A stretch of 64,000 nucleotides of DNA from Aulostomus chinensis (lineage: Eukaryota > Chordata > Actinopteri > Syngnathiformes > Aulostomidae). The stretch's first letter is position 1, and the number at the start of each line of letters is the position of its first letter. The stretch lies in NCBI GenBank assembly GCA_037954235.1, contig JBBMOA010000014.1, forward strand, positions 18,106,273 to 18,170,272. The letters are read 5' to 3'. Shown here piece after piece: positions 35,001-47,319 of this stretch. The translations under genes were made by a program, and so were the position numbers. Under the pieces are notes generated by a model, which saw only the letters and a list, made by a program, of their open reading frames with translations, did not search any database and had not been told where the DNA came from.

Positions 35001-38000
35001 GTTATAACACATAATTGCTGATGGGAAAATATCAGTACAGTATAAGACTGTCCTGAGAGCTATGTTATTACCAACGTTTATCCTAAAAAGTAGCTCTTAA
35101 TCCTGACTATTGTCACCAACTAAACATCAGTTAGGCTGTCATAAACATTTGAATAGGAATGTGACTCACTCAGCACAAGGTAGATAATCTTTAAGGGGGA
35201 CTGGTCACTATTTTATTTCATGATGGACTGGCGACCCGTCCAGTGTGAACCCCGCCTCTCGCCCAATGTCAGCTGGGATAGGCTCCAGCCCTCCTGCGAC
35301 CTTTAACGGAAAAGTTGAATAGAAAATTGATGGATGGATGGATGATGCAGTACAGCAGCATATTTGTCATCTTCCAACGTACTACACTGGTATAAAGATG
35401 CATATTCTGTATGTTGTGTATTTCCCTGACTGTAATTTAGTCAGGCTGTACTTTGATGAATAAACATTTTAACTTTGCTGGTGTCTTTCACTTCTTCTCT
35501 GCTCATAGGATGGACTCTTTCTTCCTTGCTGAGATGTTTAAGTACCTTTTCCTGCTCTTTGCTGATGCTGAGGACCTACCATTTGATGTGGAGGACTACA
35601 TCTTTACTACTGAGGCACACCTGTTGCCTCTTTCTCTTTCCACAGCCCCTCATTCTTCATCTATTCCCTCAAATAGAACGGTAATTGTCATGCTGCCATT
35701 CTAATTACTTCAGGCAAGAAGGTGAATTCATTTCCACAGTCGAGTTTCTGATGGCACTTGTCTCATACTCGTGATGCTTCAGTCAGAGGAGGAGCTGGAT
35801 GACTCTAACTTTGACTGGACCTGTCCTAACACTCGACTCCTGTTTCCTGACCCCGCCTTCCCTCGTAACCTGAGAGAACCCATTCGTAGCGCCGTGGACA
35901 AGAGCTGCCCACGTCCTGCTCCTTACCGGTAATGCAGTCATAGATCTGGTGCTTATTATTTATTCTCCCTAAATTTTGTTATTTCCCTTCCATCACCGTT
36001 TCCCTCCAACTCATTCTCCATTCAGGGAGCCTGGCATGGGCAGCCCTCCGCTGAGAGCTCAGGACTTCATGGCAAACAACCCTGAACACCTGGAACTGCT
36101 GAGGAGGATGGGTGTAAGTCTCATCCACCTGAAAGATGGCAGGGTGCAACTGGTGCAGCATGCTACGCAGGTACACAACATGAAAACACAATGTGTGCTC
36201 ATTGATGGCTGATTTGTCATGAAAAACACACAGTCCAAGGCTGAGGTCATTATATTTTCTTAATTACTCGGCTGATTCTGATGATGATCTTAGACCTTAT
36301 TTTAATGACTGCAAGTATATCTGCAATGCACTTATAGAAACTTAAGGTCCTTATTCTTTGTCATGCAAATTATTCTGATTTTCTCTCTCTCTTTGACACA
36401 CACACTAAGGCGGTTAGCGCGGTAGCAGCTGAGGACGGCGTACGTTTCATGCAGGAGATGATGGAGTTGTCCAGCCAGCAGCAGAAAGAGCAGCTTCCTC
36501 CCAGAGCCATTCAGATTGTCTCACATCCGTTCTTTGGCAGGGTTGTGCTGACCGCAGGCCCCGCACAGTTTGGCACCGACCTGTCCAAAAGTTCCACGGG
36601 GGTGAGTGGGTTTGTTAGTGTCGCTAAGGTGCCAGGTTTCCAACGGGCACTTAACTGTCCTCCTGTTTGTTTTTCCTAACACATTTACCCTGTAGTTTTT
36701 AGAAAACACTTCCTCTCGCTGAATATTTTCCTAATTCGTTCAGCAACAGGAGAGTGAAGCAAAACACTGAAGCGTTTTCTTCCTCCGTCCTCCTCTGTGC
36801 AGGTACGAGGCTTCGTGACTGTAGCAGAGCCCTACAGTGGCTGTAGTGAGATCGCCAACGCTGATTATATCCAGGGCCACATTGCTCTGCTCCAGAGGGG
36901 TCAGTGTATGTTTGCAGAGAAAGCCCGACACATTCAGAAAGCTGGCGCCATCGGAGGCATTGTCATCGGTGAGTACAAGCAGCTGACGACACAAGAAGGA
37001 AGATATCAACTCAGTGACTAGATTAGTGCCCAATAAATGGATTAGCTTGAGGACAGCCTGTCAAATAAGCCCTGTACATTGCATGATGACTGAATAATGA
37101 ACTTCTTTATCATTTTCCTCCATAATAACAGCAGCAGCAGTAGCATCAAACATAAGCATAATCTTCCTCTGTGTTGTGATGTTCTTTATACCAGTCGTGA
37201 ATTATTCTCGCATAAATTATGAAAAAATATTCAAGTTTATTTGAAGAGTGCTTTGATCTACAAATGTCAGAAAATTGTGCATATTATGTAAAAACAAACC
37301 CAAAGCAGAAGATATTCAATTGACTTTCATACTTAAGGTTAGGCGCTCAAGTAATTTAAATCAATATTTCGTTAATTGACACTTGTCTTTTTTGCTTTTT
37401 TTTTTTTTTTTTTCCCTTGTCCCAGATGACAATGAAGGCAGCAGCAGTGACACGGCCCCCCTGTTTCAGATGGCCGGGGACGGACGCAACACAGACGACA
37501 TCACCTTGCCTCTCCTCTTCCTCTTCCACAAGGAGGGCAACATCCTGCTGGAGGCGCTGAAGGAGTACAAGGAGGTGGAGGTTCTGCTGAGCGACAAAGC
37601 CAAAGACAGAGGTATGACTCCACTGCCTCGTGTTCTCTCTTAACATTCTTTCATTTATCTCTCTTTTTTTTAAATTCCGTGATAGATGGGTGAACATCAA
37701 TCTCTTCTGACTGTCTCATCATGTGCTGCGCTGCACGAAATAAAGATGAGGTGTAGGGATTCAGGGATTATTTGAAGGCTCAGTAACGGCGACTCATTTC
37801 AACACCACCCACCAGCTGTGGTTATAATGGTTCATGGTTTATCAATATGACATCCCTTTCCTCCTTTTTTCAAATCCCTCTATACCTCGTGGTGGACTGT
37901 AACACTGCATTTCCTCTACTCTCTTTTTTGGCTTCTTATTTCACAATCCTCTCCCCTTTTGGATGAGCAGCAGCCATATTCAAAGGTAAACCTCTTCCTG

Positions 38001-39314
38001 GCAGCCTGATTGAGGGCAGTAAGTATTTTCATCATTTCCCTTTGTCTCTTACCCATGTGTCCTTTCTTTTTCCATCCTTAATGTTCCTGTCTCTCCATCC
38101 TTCTTTACTTTGCCTGCCCGCCACCCACAGGTTTCTGTTTGTTTGATGGAGAAGTGTGTGTGATATTCCCTCATGACTTGTCACTGGATCTACAATAGGT
38201 ACTTGTAGCAAGTCTCGACACAGCAGCAGGAAGAATATCACACTAGATTTCCATCTCAGCCATGCACATCATGTTCACACAGCTGCTGGTTGTCTTGATC
38301 TTTATCTACACTGACTCTTAAGTTGTTTTCAAAGGCTATAAGATTGAGGGATTTCATCACAAGTATTATTAAAAGCCTAAAATACTGAAGTTACCCGGCT
38401 GTAGCAGTGTTCCTACAAGATGTCTTGGATCTTATCAGAGAAAATGCTTTGAAAAAAGGACAAAATCCTTTGATTTCACATTTGGAGCCACCCTGACACC
38501 TTTGCTTTCTGCAGCTGAATCATCCTGTTGCAGCTTTCTTCTCTATACTCCCATGAATGTGTAATTAACATCCCAGATTTGTCTCAACACTTTTCAAGCA
38601 AAGGAAGTGTCTATATTTTTAGACAGTATAGCACATTGAATACTTGTTACCTTACCAGATCTGTGCATATATCACAGCACAACTTTTTGCCAGATTCCAT
38701 ATCCCAGTTGATTCTCAGTTTGGTTGTGCAGCTATGTGAGAGGCTTTATCCTGCGGGAAAGATGACTCACCATCAGCATCATGCTGTTACAGTCGACAGC
38801 CTCTTTATGAAAATCAGTCTATTTCTGACTTAGAATAGCTACAAGGAGGCATGTTGTATAGATTACTGACTGAGTGGGAGGAAAAATGCTGTGTGTGTGT
38901 GTGTCATGCACATCTTTTTTTGTCTCCACCCCTGTTCTCTTTTCAGGTGTGGATGTGCCAGAGGCAGAGGACTGTCTAACTGAAGCCACAACTCCCAACT
39001 CCTTCGCACCCGTTGGCCAATCACAAATGAGCACGGTGGAATTAGACGAATCTGCACCTGAGGAGGTTACATCATCACAGGAGGAAGTTAGTCCTGTCGA
39101 TGAAGACACAAGTCCCGCACAGGAAGTCAGTGCAGCAGAAGATGAAGCTGGTTCTACACAGACAGACTCTGCTCAGCCTACAGAGGAGAGAGACTCTAAG
39201 AGCAAGGAGCCTGAGGGTGACAGAGACTCCAGCAGCCAGTCAGTGGATGAACTACTAGCTGATTGGCGGGAGGACTTGGAGGCATTCAAGCAGATGGAGA
39301 AGGATGAGCTCTGA
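29050..39314 (+). CDS. edem3: ER degradation-enhancing alpha-mannosidase-like protein 3
   Basis: Twenty coding exons: 29050-29138, 29235-29280, 29610-29710, 30841-30880, 31124-31236, 31403-31556, 32004-32138, 33045-33150, 33383-33480, 33685-33810, 33892-33975, 34122-34205, 34543-34667, 35509-35680, 35783-35928, 36026-36170, 36410-36601, 36803-36968, 37426-37611, 38947-39314. They join in frame to 891 codons plus TGA, all GT-AG; I recall human EDEM3 as 932 residues. Residues 1-20 look like a signal peptide cleaved after GWA. The GH47 domain covers about 35-475, with E123 (VFETNIR, the counterpart of the human catalytic Glu147), D270 (GVGAGIDSYYEY), E347/E350 (ETHEM), E382/E385 (RPEFAEST) and T467/T468 (FTTEAH). 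A PA domain lies at about 630-770, an acidic tail follows, and the protein ends EKDEL, an ER-retrieval signal. The family trims mannose from misfolded glycoproteins for ERAD in the ER lumen. An in-frame stop at 29029-29031 fixes the start. Confidence 0.97.
31974..31993. repeat. Poly-C tract at edem3 exon 7 acceptor
   Basis: Twenty consecutive C, ending 10 bases before the exon at 32004, preceded by CTT repeats. It serves as the polypyrimidine tract of this acceptor. Confidence 0.95.
35213..35345 (+). mobile_element. SINE/LINE tail in edem3 intron
   Basis: Carries the 'GATGGACTGGCGACCCGTCC' block, 'TCAGCTGGGATAGGCTCCAG' and a GGATGGATGG tail, matching the right half of the repeat at 16190-16290. 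The head is missing. It sits in the intron between coding exons 13 and 14. Confidence 0.8.
37971..38018 (+). other. edem3: Candidate edem3 cassette exon
   Basis: Lies in the intron between 37611 and 38947. It follows an AG (GATGAGCAG) and is followed by a consensus donor (GTAAGT). Its 48 bases fit the phase of the surrounding junction and would insert 16 residues (AAIFKGKPLPGSLIEG, with the next Gly codon becoming Ser) after KDR. A shorter variant could end at 37985, using GTAAAC. It is not part of the main 891-residue model. Confidence 0.45.
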
Positions 39315-40230
39315 CAGTCATCACACGTGGCATGCCCTTTGACTGTGGTTTGATCCTGCAATGAAACCTGGAGGGAGCTCATCTTTCCGCGTTACCAGCC
39401 TCAATCAAACACTGACCTTTGTTTTTGTGTTTTTTAATGTTGAAATTGAACAGTGCTCATCTTGACTGCTTCCTTTCTTGCCATCTGTGGATGAGATGAT
39501 GTGCCAAAGCAGGCTCTGTACTGTATTCCTGGACCAGAGGACAGTCCTATTTACCTTGGTAGATGATGGACGACCTTACCTCACTTTGTCATATTGATCA
39601 TAGCAAACCGTCATGACTGACAAGGACCAGTCTTTGTGTATCTGCATCTCATTTTCCCATCCACATTACTTCTCACACTCTTGTTCTGCATTTCTTTTAG
39701 CTCAAATGGGTGCCGGTCCAGCAAACTAATTAATTCACCAACCAATTGATTTTATTTAAATATGATGATTATTTGTGATACAGCATTAACTGTTTTCAGG
39801 AGTTTGGGTTCAATCATGCATAAAAAGACTGTTAAGTGAGTGAAGGACTTAATTAACACGGGGACCTGTGACATCAACGAAGCAGCAGGATGTGTTCCGG
39901 TTTCATCATCAACAAAGTCCACACCAAACTCTGCTCTCTATGGAGGACATACAGAAGTCTAATGGCAGTGTAAATATGTATCTCTCAAGATATATTGACT
40001 AAAACTGTACAGCGCTGTTTGCTCAGGTTCTGGTTCACCAACCAACTAACAAACCCCTGGACCATATTGGGTGGAGCAGACACACCCTCAGTGGTGTGTT
40101 GGACTGATTACACACCTGTGGTAAACCACAGGAGGGTGCTATGTGATCTGTCATGTTATAGCTGCTGACTGAGAGTAAGCCAATAAGTTAATGTGATGGA
40201 ATGAATAAAATTGAGAGGGAAATTGTTAAA
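39315..40230 (+). other. edem3: edem3 3' UTR
   Basis: From the TGA at 39312-39314 to about 20 bases beyond the AATAAA at 40204. The downstream T/GT-rich sequence (40240-40255) fits a cleavage site. Confidence 0.7.
40204..40209 (+). terminator. edem3: edem3 polyadenylation signal AATAAA
   Basis: Canonical hexamer 890 bases after the stop, followed within about 40 bases by a T/GT-rich element. Confidence 0.7.
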
Positions 40231-40299
40231 ACTGTCTTCACTTTTTGTGTTTATGCTCTTTCAACAAAATGAAAAATAATTAAAAAAAAGTTTCTCTTT

Positions 40300-40411
40300 A
40301 GTAGCTGGTAGACACCCACATTAAATCACTTCAGTCAACATAACATTTGTCTCTAGGGAGAAATTCTCTTTATCCACCATATACCATGACTGTGAGATGA
40401 GGTGCGAGAGG

Positions 40412-40457
<46 letters not shown>

Positions 40458-41150
40458 TATACATGTAAATGCAGAAGTACATCTACAAAATACTTCAGTA
40501 ACTAATGCTCCCCTATGGAGAAAAAGTATTATTCCAACAAAGTCTTGACAGCAAATATAATATATGTAATAGGTGATAACTAGCAGACACTGACAAAAAT
40601 CCTCAGTCAACATGACATTTGTGTGCCTGAGAAAAGTCCTCATCATGCACAAGCATTTATAAATTCAACACATGTAGAAGTAGAAAACCAAGTGACCAAT
40701 ACACATAGATTTAATATTTTCCTTAGAACAAAACATATCAGCAAATGTGCTTTATGGGCAGAATATCCCTGTGTCATAATACTTAAATGCAAACAGCCTC
40801 ATAACAGTTATAACAAGATACTATATTTTTAAAAATAGATTTTTTCATAATGTTATGTTTGTAATGTGAGATGACCATATAAACTTAAGAGTGTGAGTGG
40901 GGTGTGCATTTTTGGTGATATATTTTTGAATCCAATTTACATTTGAATTGTTTGATAACCATACATGAACAGTGTGTGGGTGTTTATTTCTAGTAACTGA
41001 TTCCTATTTTAATTAATTATGTTTTTTGTTTTTTTTTAAACCACTCATGAGGCTTGGCGTGTGTGTGTGTGCCTGTGTGTATTTCTGGTCATGGATTTCT
41101 ATTTTAATTCATTAATTATGTCTCGATGCCCATATATGAAACTAGAGGAG
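40300..41150. repeat. Diverged local duplications in edem3-C1orf21 spacer
   Basis: The block at 40300-40350 (GTAGCTGGTAGACAC ... CAGTCAACATAACATTTGT) recurs at 40577-40622. A second block (ACCATA-x-A ... GTGTG, then TTTCTATTTTAATT-AATTATG) recurs around 40870, 40960-41030 and 41090-41150. Copies are only partly conserved. A (TA)n lies between them at 40412-40455. Confidence 0.6.
40412..40455. repeat. (TA)n microsatellite
   Basis: A TA run with one C interruption near its left end. Confidence 0.95.
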
Positions 41151-41289
41151 TGTGTGTGTTCAGGGGGCGTTACGTGCAGGTAGACCACCTCTACAACATT
41201 TGAATAAAGACATTGGGAGGTCATTTTATTGTTTGAAGTGACTCGCTAGACACATATTCTGTATCAATTAACCAAATATAATTGTCAGT

Positions 41290-41585
41290 GCAGGTCCTTC
41301 GACGGTCTCCTTCTGTGTATAAGAGCTCCGGGAGGATCGTTTTCAATGCTGGATCCAGACTGGGAGCAGCTCGGCTCCAGCAGTGATTGGTGAGTTGCTG
41401 GGGCACTCCTCAGCAAGATGGCTGCATTGCTGCACGCAATAGTGGCATCCCAGTGAAATGACGCAAGCCACAGTTTACGTTCAGTCCTCGAGGCTCTGAG
41501 CTCCTCATAGCGCAGATCCCGCCCGACGGAGCTGGAAGACCGACCGGCTAACCTCCAGTGGACCGAGCGGCCCCGGTTCATCTGA
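41290..41585 (+). promoter_or_regulatory. C1orf21: Candidate C1orf21 promoter and non-coding exon 1
   Basis: GC- and CpG-rich sequence, continuing to about 42200, ends at a near-perfect donor (TCATCTGA followed by GTAAGTAAG, 41586). The only supported downstream acceptor on this strand is at 57054, just upstream of the C1orf21 ATG. The transcription start inside the block is unknown. Confidence 0.45.
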
Positions 41586-43236
41586 GTAAGTAAGCGCTTG
41601 TACTCGTCTGTTGTCTCCCATAGGTGTCATTTATCCGTCCACGAAGACCACGCTCCCCCTGACGCTTTCTCCCCCTCGTTACTCGCCTCTTTTGTTGTTG
41701 TTTCCCGATAGTACCGTAATTTCCCGGCGCTTTGCTTCCTCTACACCGGGCTTCGCATCTGTCCATGATTTGTTGTCGTCGGGGCGGGGGGGCTCCCTGC
41801 CACGCTAACGCCGGGTTATCGCCGCTGTTATCAGCGATAAAACACTAGAGGACTCGAAGAAGATGTTTCTCATTGGTTGTGTGCGTGTGTGTTTGTGTTG
41901 GCTGGGTTTGGACATCGTTGGCTCAGCGCAATTCAAATTTTCCACACATCCTGGTTGGCTGTGCCACCCCGTCCCGTTGCTCCCTCCTCGCCCGTGAGGC
42001 CGGTCGGTTCTGCCGGAACCCCGAACAACAGACGGAGGTTTGCCGGCAGCAGGGGCCACAGCCGTTAACTATTGTGGAAATGAAACTATGTGTACATACA
42101 CCGTTTGCACTCTGCGGGGAACAAAGCGCCCAGTGTTGCGCAGCTGGACACAGCTGTTAAACCGAGCTGTAGCTGGTAGGACAGGAGCTGTGTGACCGGG
42201 CTGGGGGGCTCCTCCTGCTGCCCCCTGTGTCACCACCTACTCTGTGGGTAGTGTTGTCATTGCTGCTGTTGCAATGTGCCTTCCTCAGAGGGGATCAGGA
42301 GGTCACCATCTATTACTGGGAAAGGCACAGCAGCCAGAATTAGATTTGATACACAGGCTCATTTACTGCTTGTCAAACTTAACCCTGGTCTATTTCAGAT
42401 ATTACATTACCAAAGGCAGTTGATAAGTTTATAAATGCCTCCCCTAGCTGCTGGGTTTAGGTGCAGCATATGGTCAGTCGCTACTGTAGATCAACACCAG
42501 ATGATTTGGTGTGTGTGTGTGTGTGTGTTGTAGGTCGGTGTGGATAGATTACCATCACAGCAGCCCAGTGAGAGGACATAAGTCCTCCTCCATACTTTAC
42601 TCTTGATTTAAAGTCTGTCTTCATCCATCTGCTCTCTCTTTCCCTCTCTTTCCCTCCCACCCCTCCTTCTCTCCCTCACTAGCTTATCACAGTGTGTGTA
42701 CGTGCTCAGAAGTCTTTGGTCACATATGGCTGTTGGCTAACAAGAGAGACACGGGTCTCATGTCTCCTGGCTCTTCCTCTCTGTCTATATCTTGGAGCCA
42801 GGGTAATATATTCTTGCTCCTTGTTCATATCAGTCATCGTCATCATCATCCAGCCTGTCCACCTGTGGGGCCTCTTCACCTTTGGTTTCCATGGTTCCCT
42901 GTGTGTCTGTTCATATCGTGGGCTTCAGAGGGAGGTCCCATCTATATCTTACCTCAAATGAACAGGTAGCATGAGGTGGTCTATTTTGCAGTTTGGACAG
43001 TGGCGAATCAGCACAAAGTGATCCCTGACCACAGGCTTGCAGGCTGATCTCTGACACAAATATCAGCACTTTCGCAGCAACTGTTGCCATTGTGTCTTCA
43101 GATTGCAGATTTTTGGACGTGTGTGTGTGTGTTTGTGTGTGTGCGCGTGCGTGTGCATAGCAGCCGACATTCATCATCGGTTTTGTGTGTCAGTCACATG
43201 ACAAATGTCTCTGTGTCCCTGGCTGTGTTTACAGTT

Positions 43237-43238
<2 letters not shown>

Positions 43239-43284
<46 letters not shown>
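43239..43284. repeat. (GT)23 microsatellite
   Basis: A pure dinucleotide run. Confidence 0.96.
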
Positions 43285-43286
<2 letters not shown>

Positions 43287-44023
43287 AGAGTCCAGTCAGG
43301 ATAGGACATGGAGACAGGGTCCAGGACTGATTTAGCTTATCTCTCACTCACTCTTAGATTCACTCTACAGCGCTGTGTGAATCTCAGCGCTGCGTTTTCC
43401 CATCAGGCATTACGCATTTATCTTCCATCTCCAAATGCAATGTTCTCAGATAAGATCTCAGGACCCTGTTTGAGGTAACAAATATTCAACCTTTAGTAAG
43501 AGCACATATGTTTATTGGAAATGAAATAACCCTCAACAACAATCTGGGATCATAAAATAGTTGGTGTGTAGTTAGTGACTTTACTGCAGTCAGGCAGATT
43601 TACCTGCCACTTCATTGTGCAGCAGCACTTCAAACAATCTGTGGATATTTCAAGTAGTACTAGCTGCTTTCATGTTAAACACTTGACAAATTCAACAGCA
43701 GTGCTCTTTATGCTCGAACATAAAGAGGCAATTGATTTGAAACATCTAATTATAATCACCATGGCCCGTACTAGAACTGCTACCCAGCTAGCCTGGTTGT
43801 TTTTCTAACGATTTAGCCCGTGGCATCTGTGTCTTAATGTATGTAGCTCATGTATGACAGGAATAGCAGTGAACTCCATTGTGAACCATACACGTCCATC
43901 TTACTTTGCTTGTGAGCACTGTTTGCTTGTCTTTTATATTTTTGAAACCCTCAGTTGGATTTGTGAGATCAGACAAGATTCCATCTTACCAGGTTTCATG
44001 TTATGTGCTTGTGTCCTCACCAA

Positions 44024-44075
44024 AAGTGCTCCAGCCACTTGCCTTGGCTTTTACAGGCAAGTGACTGGAGCACTT
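44024..44075. repeat. Short inverted repeat, 20-bp arms
   Basis: Arms AAGTGCTCCAGCCACTTGCC (44024-44043) and GGCAAGTGACTGGAGCACTT (44056-44075) are complementary except for one base and flank a 12-base loop. A transcript of either strand would fold into a tight hairpin. Base pairing does not continue outside the arms. Confidence 0.9.
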
Positions 44076-44414
44076 CTGTCTGTAACACTCTCTGGCTAGT
44101 CAGCTTTTCAAAGTCTTAAAAGTTCGCAGAAAACCTGTAAAGTAACTTTTCCATTAAAGGCAAACTACCAGATTTATGTGCTGTGATACAGTACGTATGT
44201 ATTCTACTGTTAAACTATTGTGATGAGTTGGTCAGAATTGTGCAACTGTGTGTATCTGTCATCATAAATACATTTTTTTTTTAAAAAGTGACGGTAGCAA
44301 ATGAGATACTGTGCATCCTATTTGGTTTAGAGGCACAGATGAGCTTATCTCTGAGTAACCAGACACAAAAGCCTGTTTAAAAAAAAAAAACAATTGAAGG
44401 AAACACCAGTGTAT

Positions 44415-44645
44415 GATTGGGAGGTAGAGTGGTTGTTGATTAGTCAAGGGCGTGTTGGTTTGATCCCTGCGACCCCCGCTGACCGTGTCAAGTATCCCAG
44501 AGCAAGATCCTGAACCCCTGACTGCTCTTGATGAGCAAGATGAGGGCAGGCCCCACCATCAGTGTCAGTGTGTGAATGAGATAAGTGCTCTGGGTGTCAT
44601 GAAGGTAAAAAAGCAAAGGTAAATAGAGTCCATTTAAGTTACTGA
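44415..44645 (+). mobile_element. tRNA-headed SINE-like repeat
   Basis: Shares with the copy at 63672-63968 the 'GGTAGAGTGG' start, a B-box-like GGTTTGATCCC, 'AGAGCAAGATCCTGAACCCC', 'CACCATCAGTGT', 'GTGAATGAGATA' and the 3' end 'TAGAGTCCATTTAAG'. It lacks the internal GT expansion of that copy. Confidence 0.75.
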
Positions 44646-46149
44646 ATATTTTTTTCACTTTGTGTTGTCTGTTCAGGTTGGAGGATGGCACATATTGAGA
44701 TGAGAGTGTAGCAGTTGCATGTTGTCTACCTTACTGCGGTGACTACTCTTGATCTGTTTTTTAATGCACTCATGTTAGCTTTGTTTTAGCTCTGAACTGA
44801 GATCCCAGCAGTTCTTTGTTGTTGTTTTGCCCTCAGTGCTATAACGTAGAATATGTCCATCGTTGTCTTTCATCAACTGTCAAAAGCAGTGATATTTTGA
44901 TCAAACAGGGTTGCAACTAAGTTTCCTCTCTTAAAAATGTCAGAAAATAACAGATAAAAGCTTAATTTTCATCGTAGAACCAGCCATATTGCTGTTGTTA
45001 TGCTTGTGGAAGTCCCAGATACGTCATCATAAACAAAACGCCATCTGTCTGGGTCCATAACATCATCTGAGGGACCACACAGCCTGCTGACTGTCACATC
45101 CTTTTCCAGGAGCGGCATGACTCCTGCTTCCTACTTAACAATGATGCTGAAATAACTACATAATGATACTGATTTGTCTTTGTCAGGTCTGCCCATGAGA
45201 CAACAGGCAAACAACTTTTGAAATGCTTGTTTTCTGTCTGGAGTTTGGTATGGGATGGGTGCACTCTCACTTTGTGCTGCTCTGAAGCGTGACCGTCCCT
45301 CCACCCCGCTGGCCTGGGGCTCACTTTGCTCTGGGCTGGCCTGAGCAGGCTTACGTCATCACTGAGCTGTACTCTAGTGCCTGACATTTGGTTGGGATTC
45401 CCGCGGGGCAGGAAGTATTTAATTGAGTCACAGGAGCAGGACGGGCAGGGAGTCATCTTGCAGGAACGGGATGGGGAGTAAAAATTCTTCTGTAAAGTAA
45501 CACACGTGGTAAGGCGCATGAAAATATCCCGATGCCATCATTGCTCTGTACCATTGTATGTGTGGGCAATTTTGTGCGCCCTGCCAGAGCTTGCGCCCTG
45601 CCAGAGCTTGCTTCCCCGATGTATGTCAGTCCCATCCACGTGCTAAAGCCCACCTCTTCCAACCATGCCAGGGCCAAGACAGTGTGCCATGTCTGGGTGC
45701 ACTACAGAGCCATCACACTCCTCAGATGAACAAGACTCTCAGGGACTAACGTGCTTGGTGTGAGTGTGCTATTGATCTCCCCTTCTCCACCAGGCCCTGT
45801 TGTCGTGACCCAGCTCTCTTGCCCCGTTGCTTTGCTCTTCATTGGCATTCTCTGCACTTCCTCATGAATTCTGCAGGGATTTCCTTTTTTGTGGTCCTAA
45901 TGAAGAACGGCTGGCCAGCTTCAGTGATCGGTTTGCGTAAACAATAAGATGGTGACGTTGCTGTGCAAATGTATCCAGCAAACAACAACAAACAGTTTTA
46001 GGGGAAAGTGAAACCCCGATGAAAACAGAGCAGGACACTATCCACTAGATAGTTTCCAGAGGACGCACCATATAGGTCAAATGTTGTAAACACTTAAATA
46101 TGTATGACATATATATTTAACAAGAAGGTTCCCTCAGTTAGGACAAGGC

Positions 46150-46352
46150 TGATTGGATTCTCTAAATTGACCGTAGGTGTGGCTGTGAGTGTGAATGGTT
46201 GTCTGTCTCTGTATGTTGGCCCTGCGATGGACTGGCGACCTGTCCAGGGTGAACCCCACCTCTCGCCCGTAGCTGCTGGGATAGGCTCCAGCCCCCCCAC
46301 GACCCTTACTAGTAAGGAATAAGCAGAAGAAAATGGATGGATGGATGGTTCC
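46150..46352 (+). mobile_element. 5'-truncated SINE-like repeat
   Basis: Matches the 3' half of the full copy at 63085-63474: 'TCTCTAAATTGACCGTAGG', 'GATGGACTGGCGACCTGTCC', 'GCTGGGATAGGCTCCAGCCC', and ends AAAATGGATGGATGGATGG. The tRNA-like head is absent. Confidence 0.85.
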
Positions 46353-47275
46353 CTCAATTAAAGGTCAATGAGATATTTACACTGGATTTTTGATCATTGC
46401 AGAAACTAATTTCTGTTGTTAACTAATTTCATGGGACTTGAAACAGTTTATGCTCCAAAAATAATGTCTGTGAATGAATTTACACCACTTTGTATGATTT
46501 TTGAAGTGCAAATGCAGTTTTAAGACATTAAATTATAACATTAGGCCGTTGAAAAACTACACCACACATTCATTTGTCACCACAATGAAGCTTCTGTCTT
46601 CTTCTGCATGTTCAGCATGCTGGTGTCCTCAGCCACCTCTTTAGTCTGGTACAACCACGTTTGCAACTTAAAAAGTTTTGAAATTCATCAGTGTGATATT
46701 TGCTGCTATGTTTTATTTTAAAGAAACAACCTTAAAAAAAAAAAAAACTTAAAATATATGAAACTAGTGGGAAACACTGACTTCATTCCATGCATTGAAC
46801 AGAGAACTCATTCAAAAAGCTTCACTGGCTTTGAGATGAAGGAACATTAACAATTTTTCTCTTGGTTTTAGGTCAGTTATTTGTAATTTTATCTGATTAT
46901 ATGGCTCCTTTTCAATCATTGATCATCACAATGTGAGAATATAGGTGTCTTTGTGAAAATGCTGTGGAAAGCTTTGCTGATATTTGAGTATACTGTATAT
47001 CCTTATTAATATTCTGATGGTTTCATTACATGGCTGTGCTCCTCTCTGCCTGTTGTGAAGTGCTGCATAATAACTTCACATTAGCTATCATTCATCTTTT
47101 GAATATAGAATAAAAAGCATTGAAGGGCCTGTCGAATGAAAGATTCCTTTGTGCAGGAAAAGCACCGGTTCGCATCTAAAGGAAAAATATTGTGGCTATC
47201 ACACCAGCCGTGTTGGGACATGAAACACAGGCTCATCTGCAGCTCATTGGTGAAGCCCCAGAACACGCAAACATT

Positions 47276-47277
<2 letters not shown>

Positions 47278-47316
<39 letters not shown>
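47278..47316. repeat. (CA)n microsatellite
   Basis: A CA run of about 38 bases. Confidence 0.95.

Positions 47317-47319
<3 letters not shown>

Noticed and set aside
41805..42160. Open frames in the CpG-rich block at 41.8-42.2 kb as a separate gene
   Set aside because: GC-rich sequence is naturally poor in stops; the frames have no family similarity and fit a CpG-island promoter better.
45094..45519. A 141-codon minus-strand frame in the C1orf21 intron
   Set aside because: No family similarity, mixed low-complexity composition, no splice partner; treated as chance.
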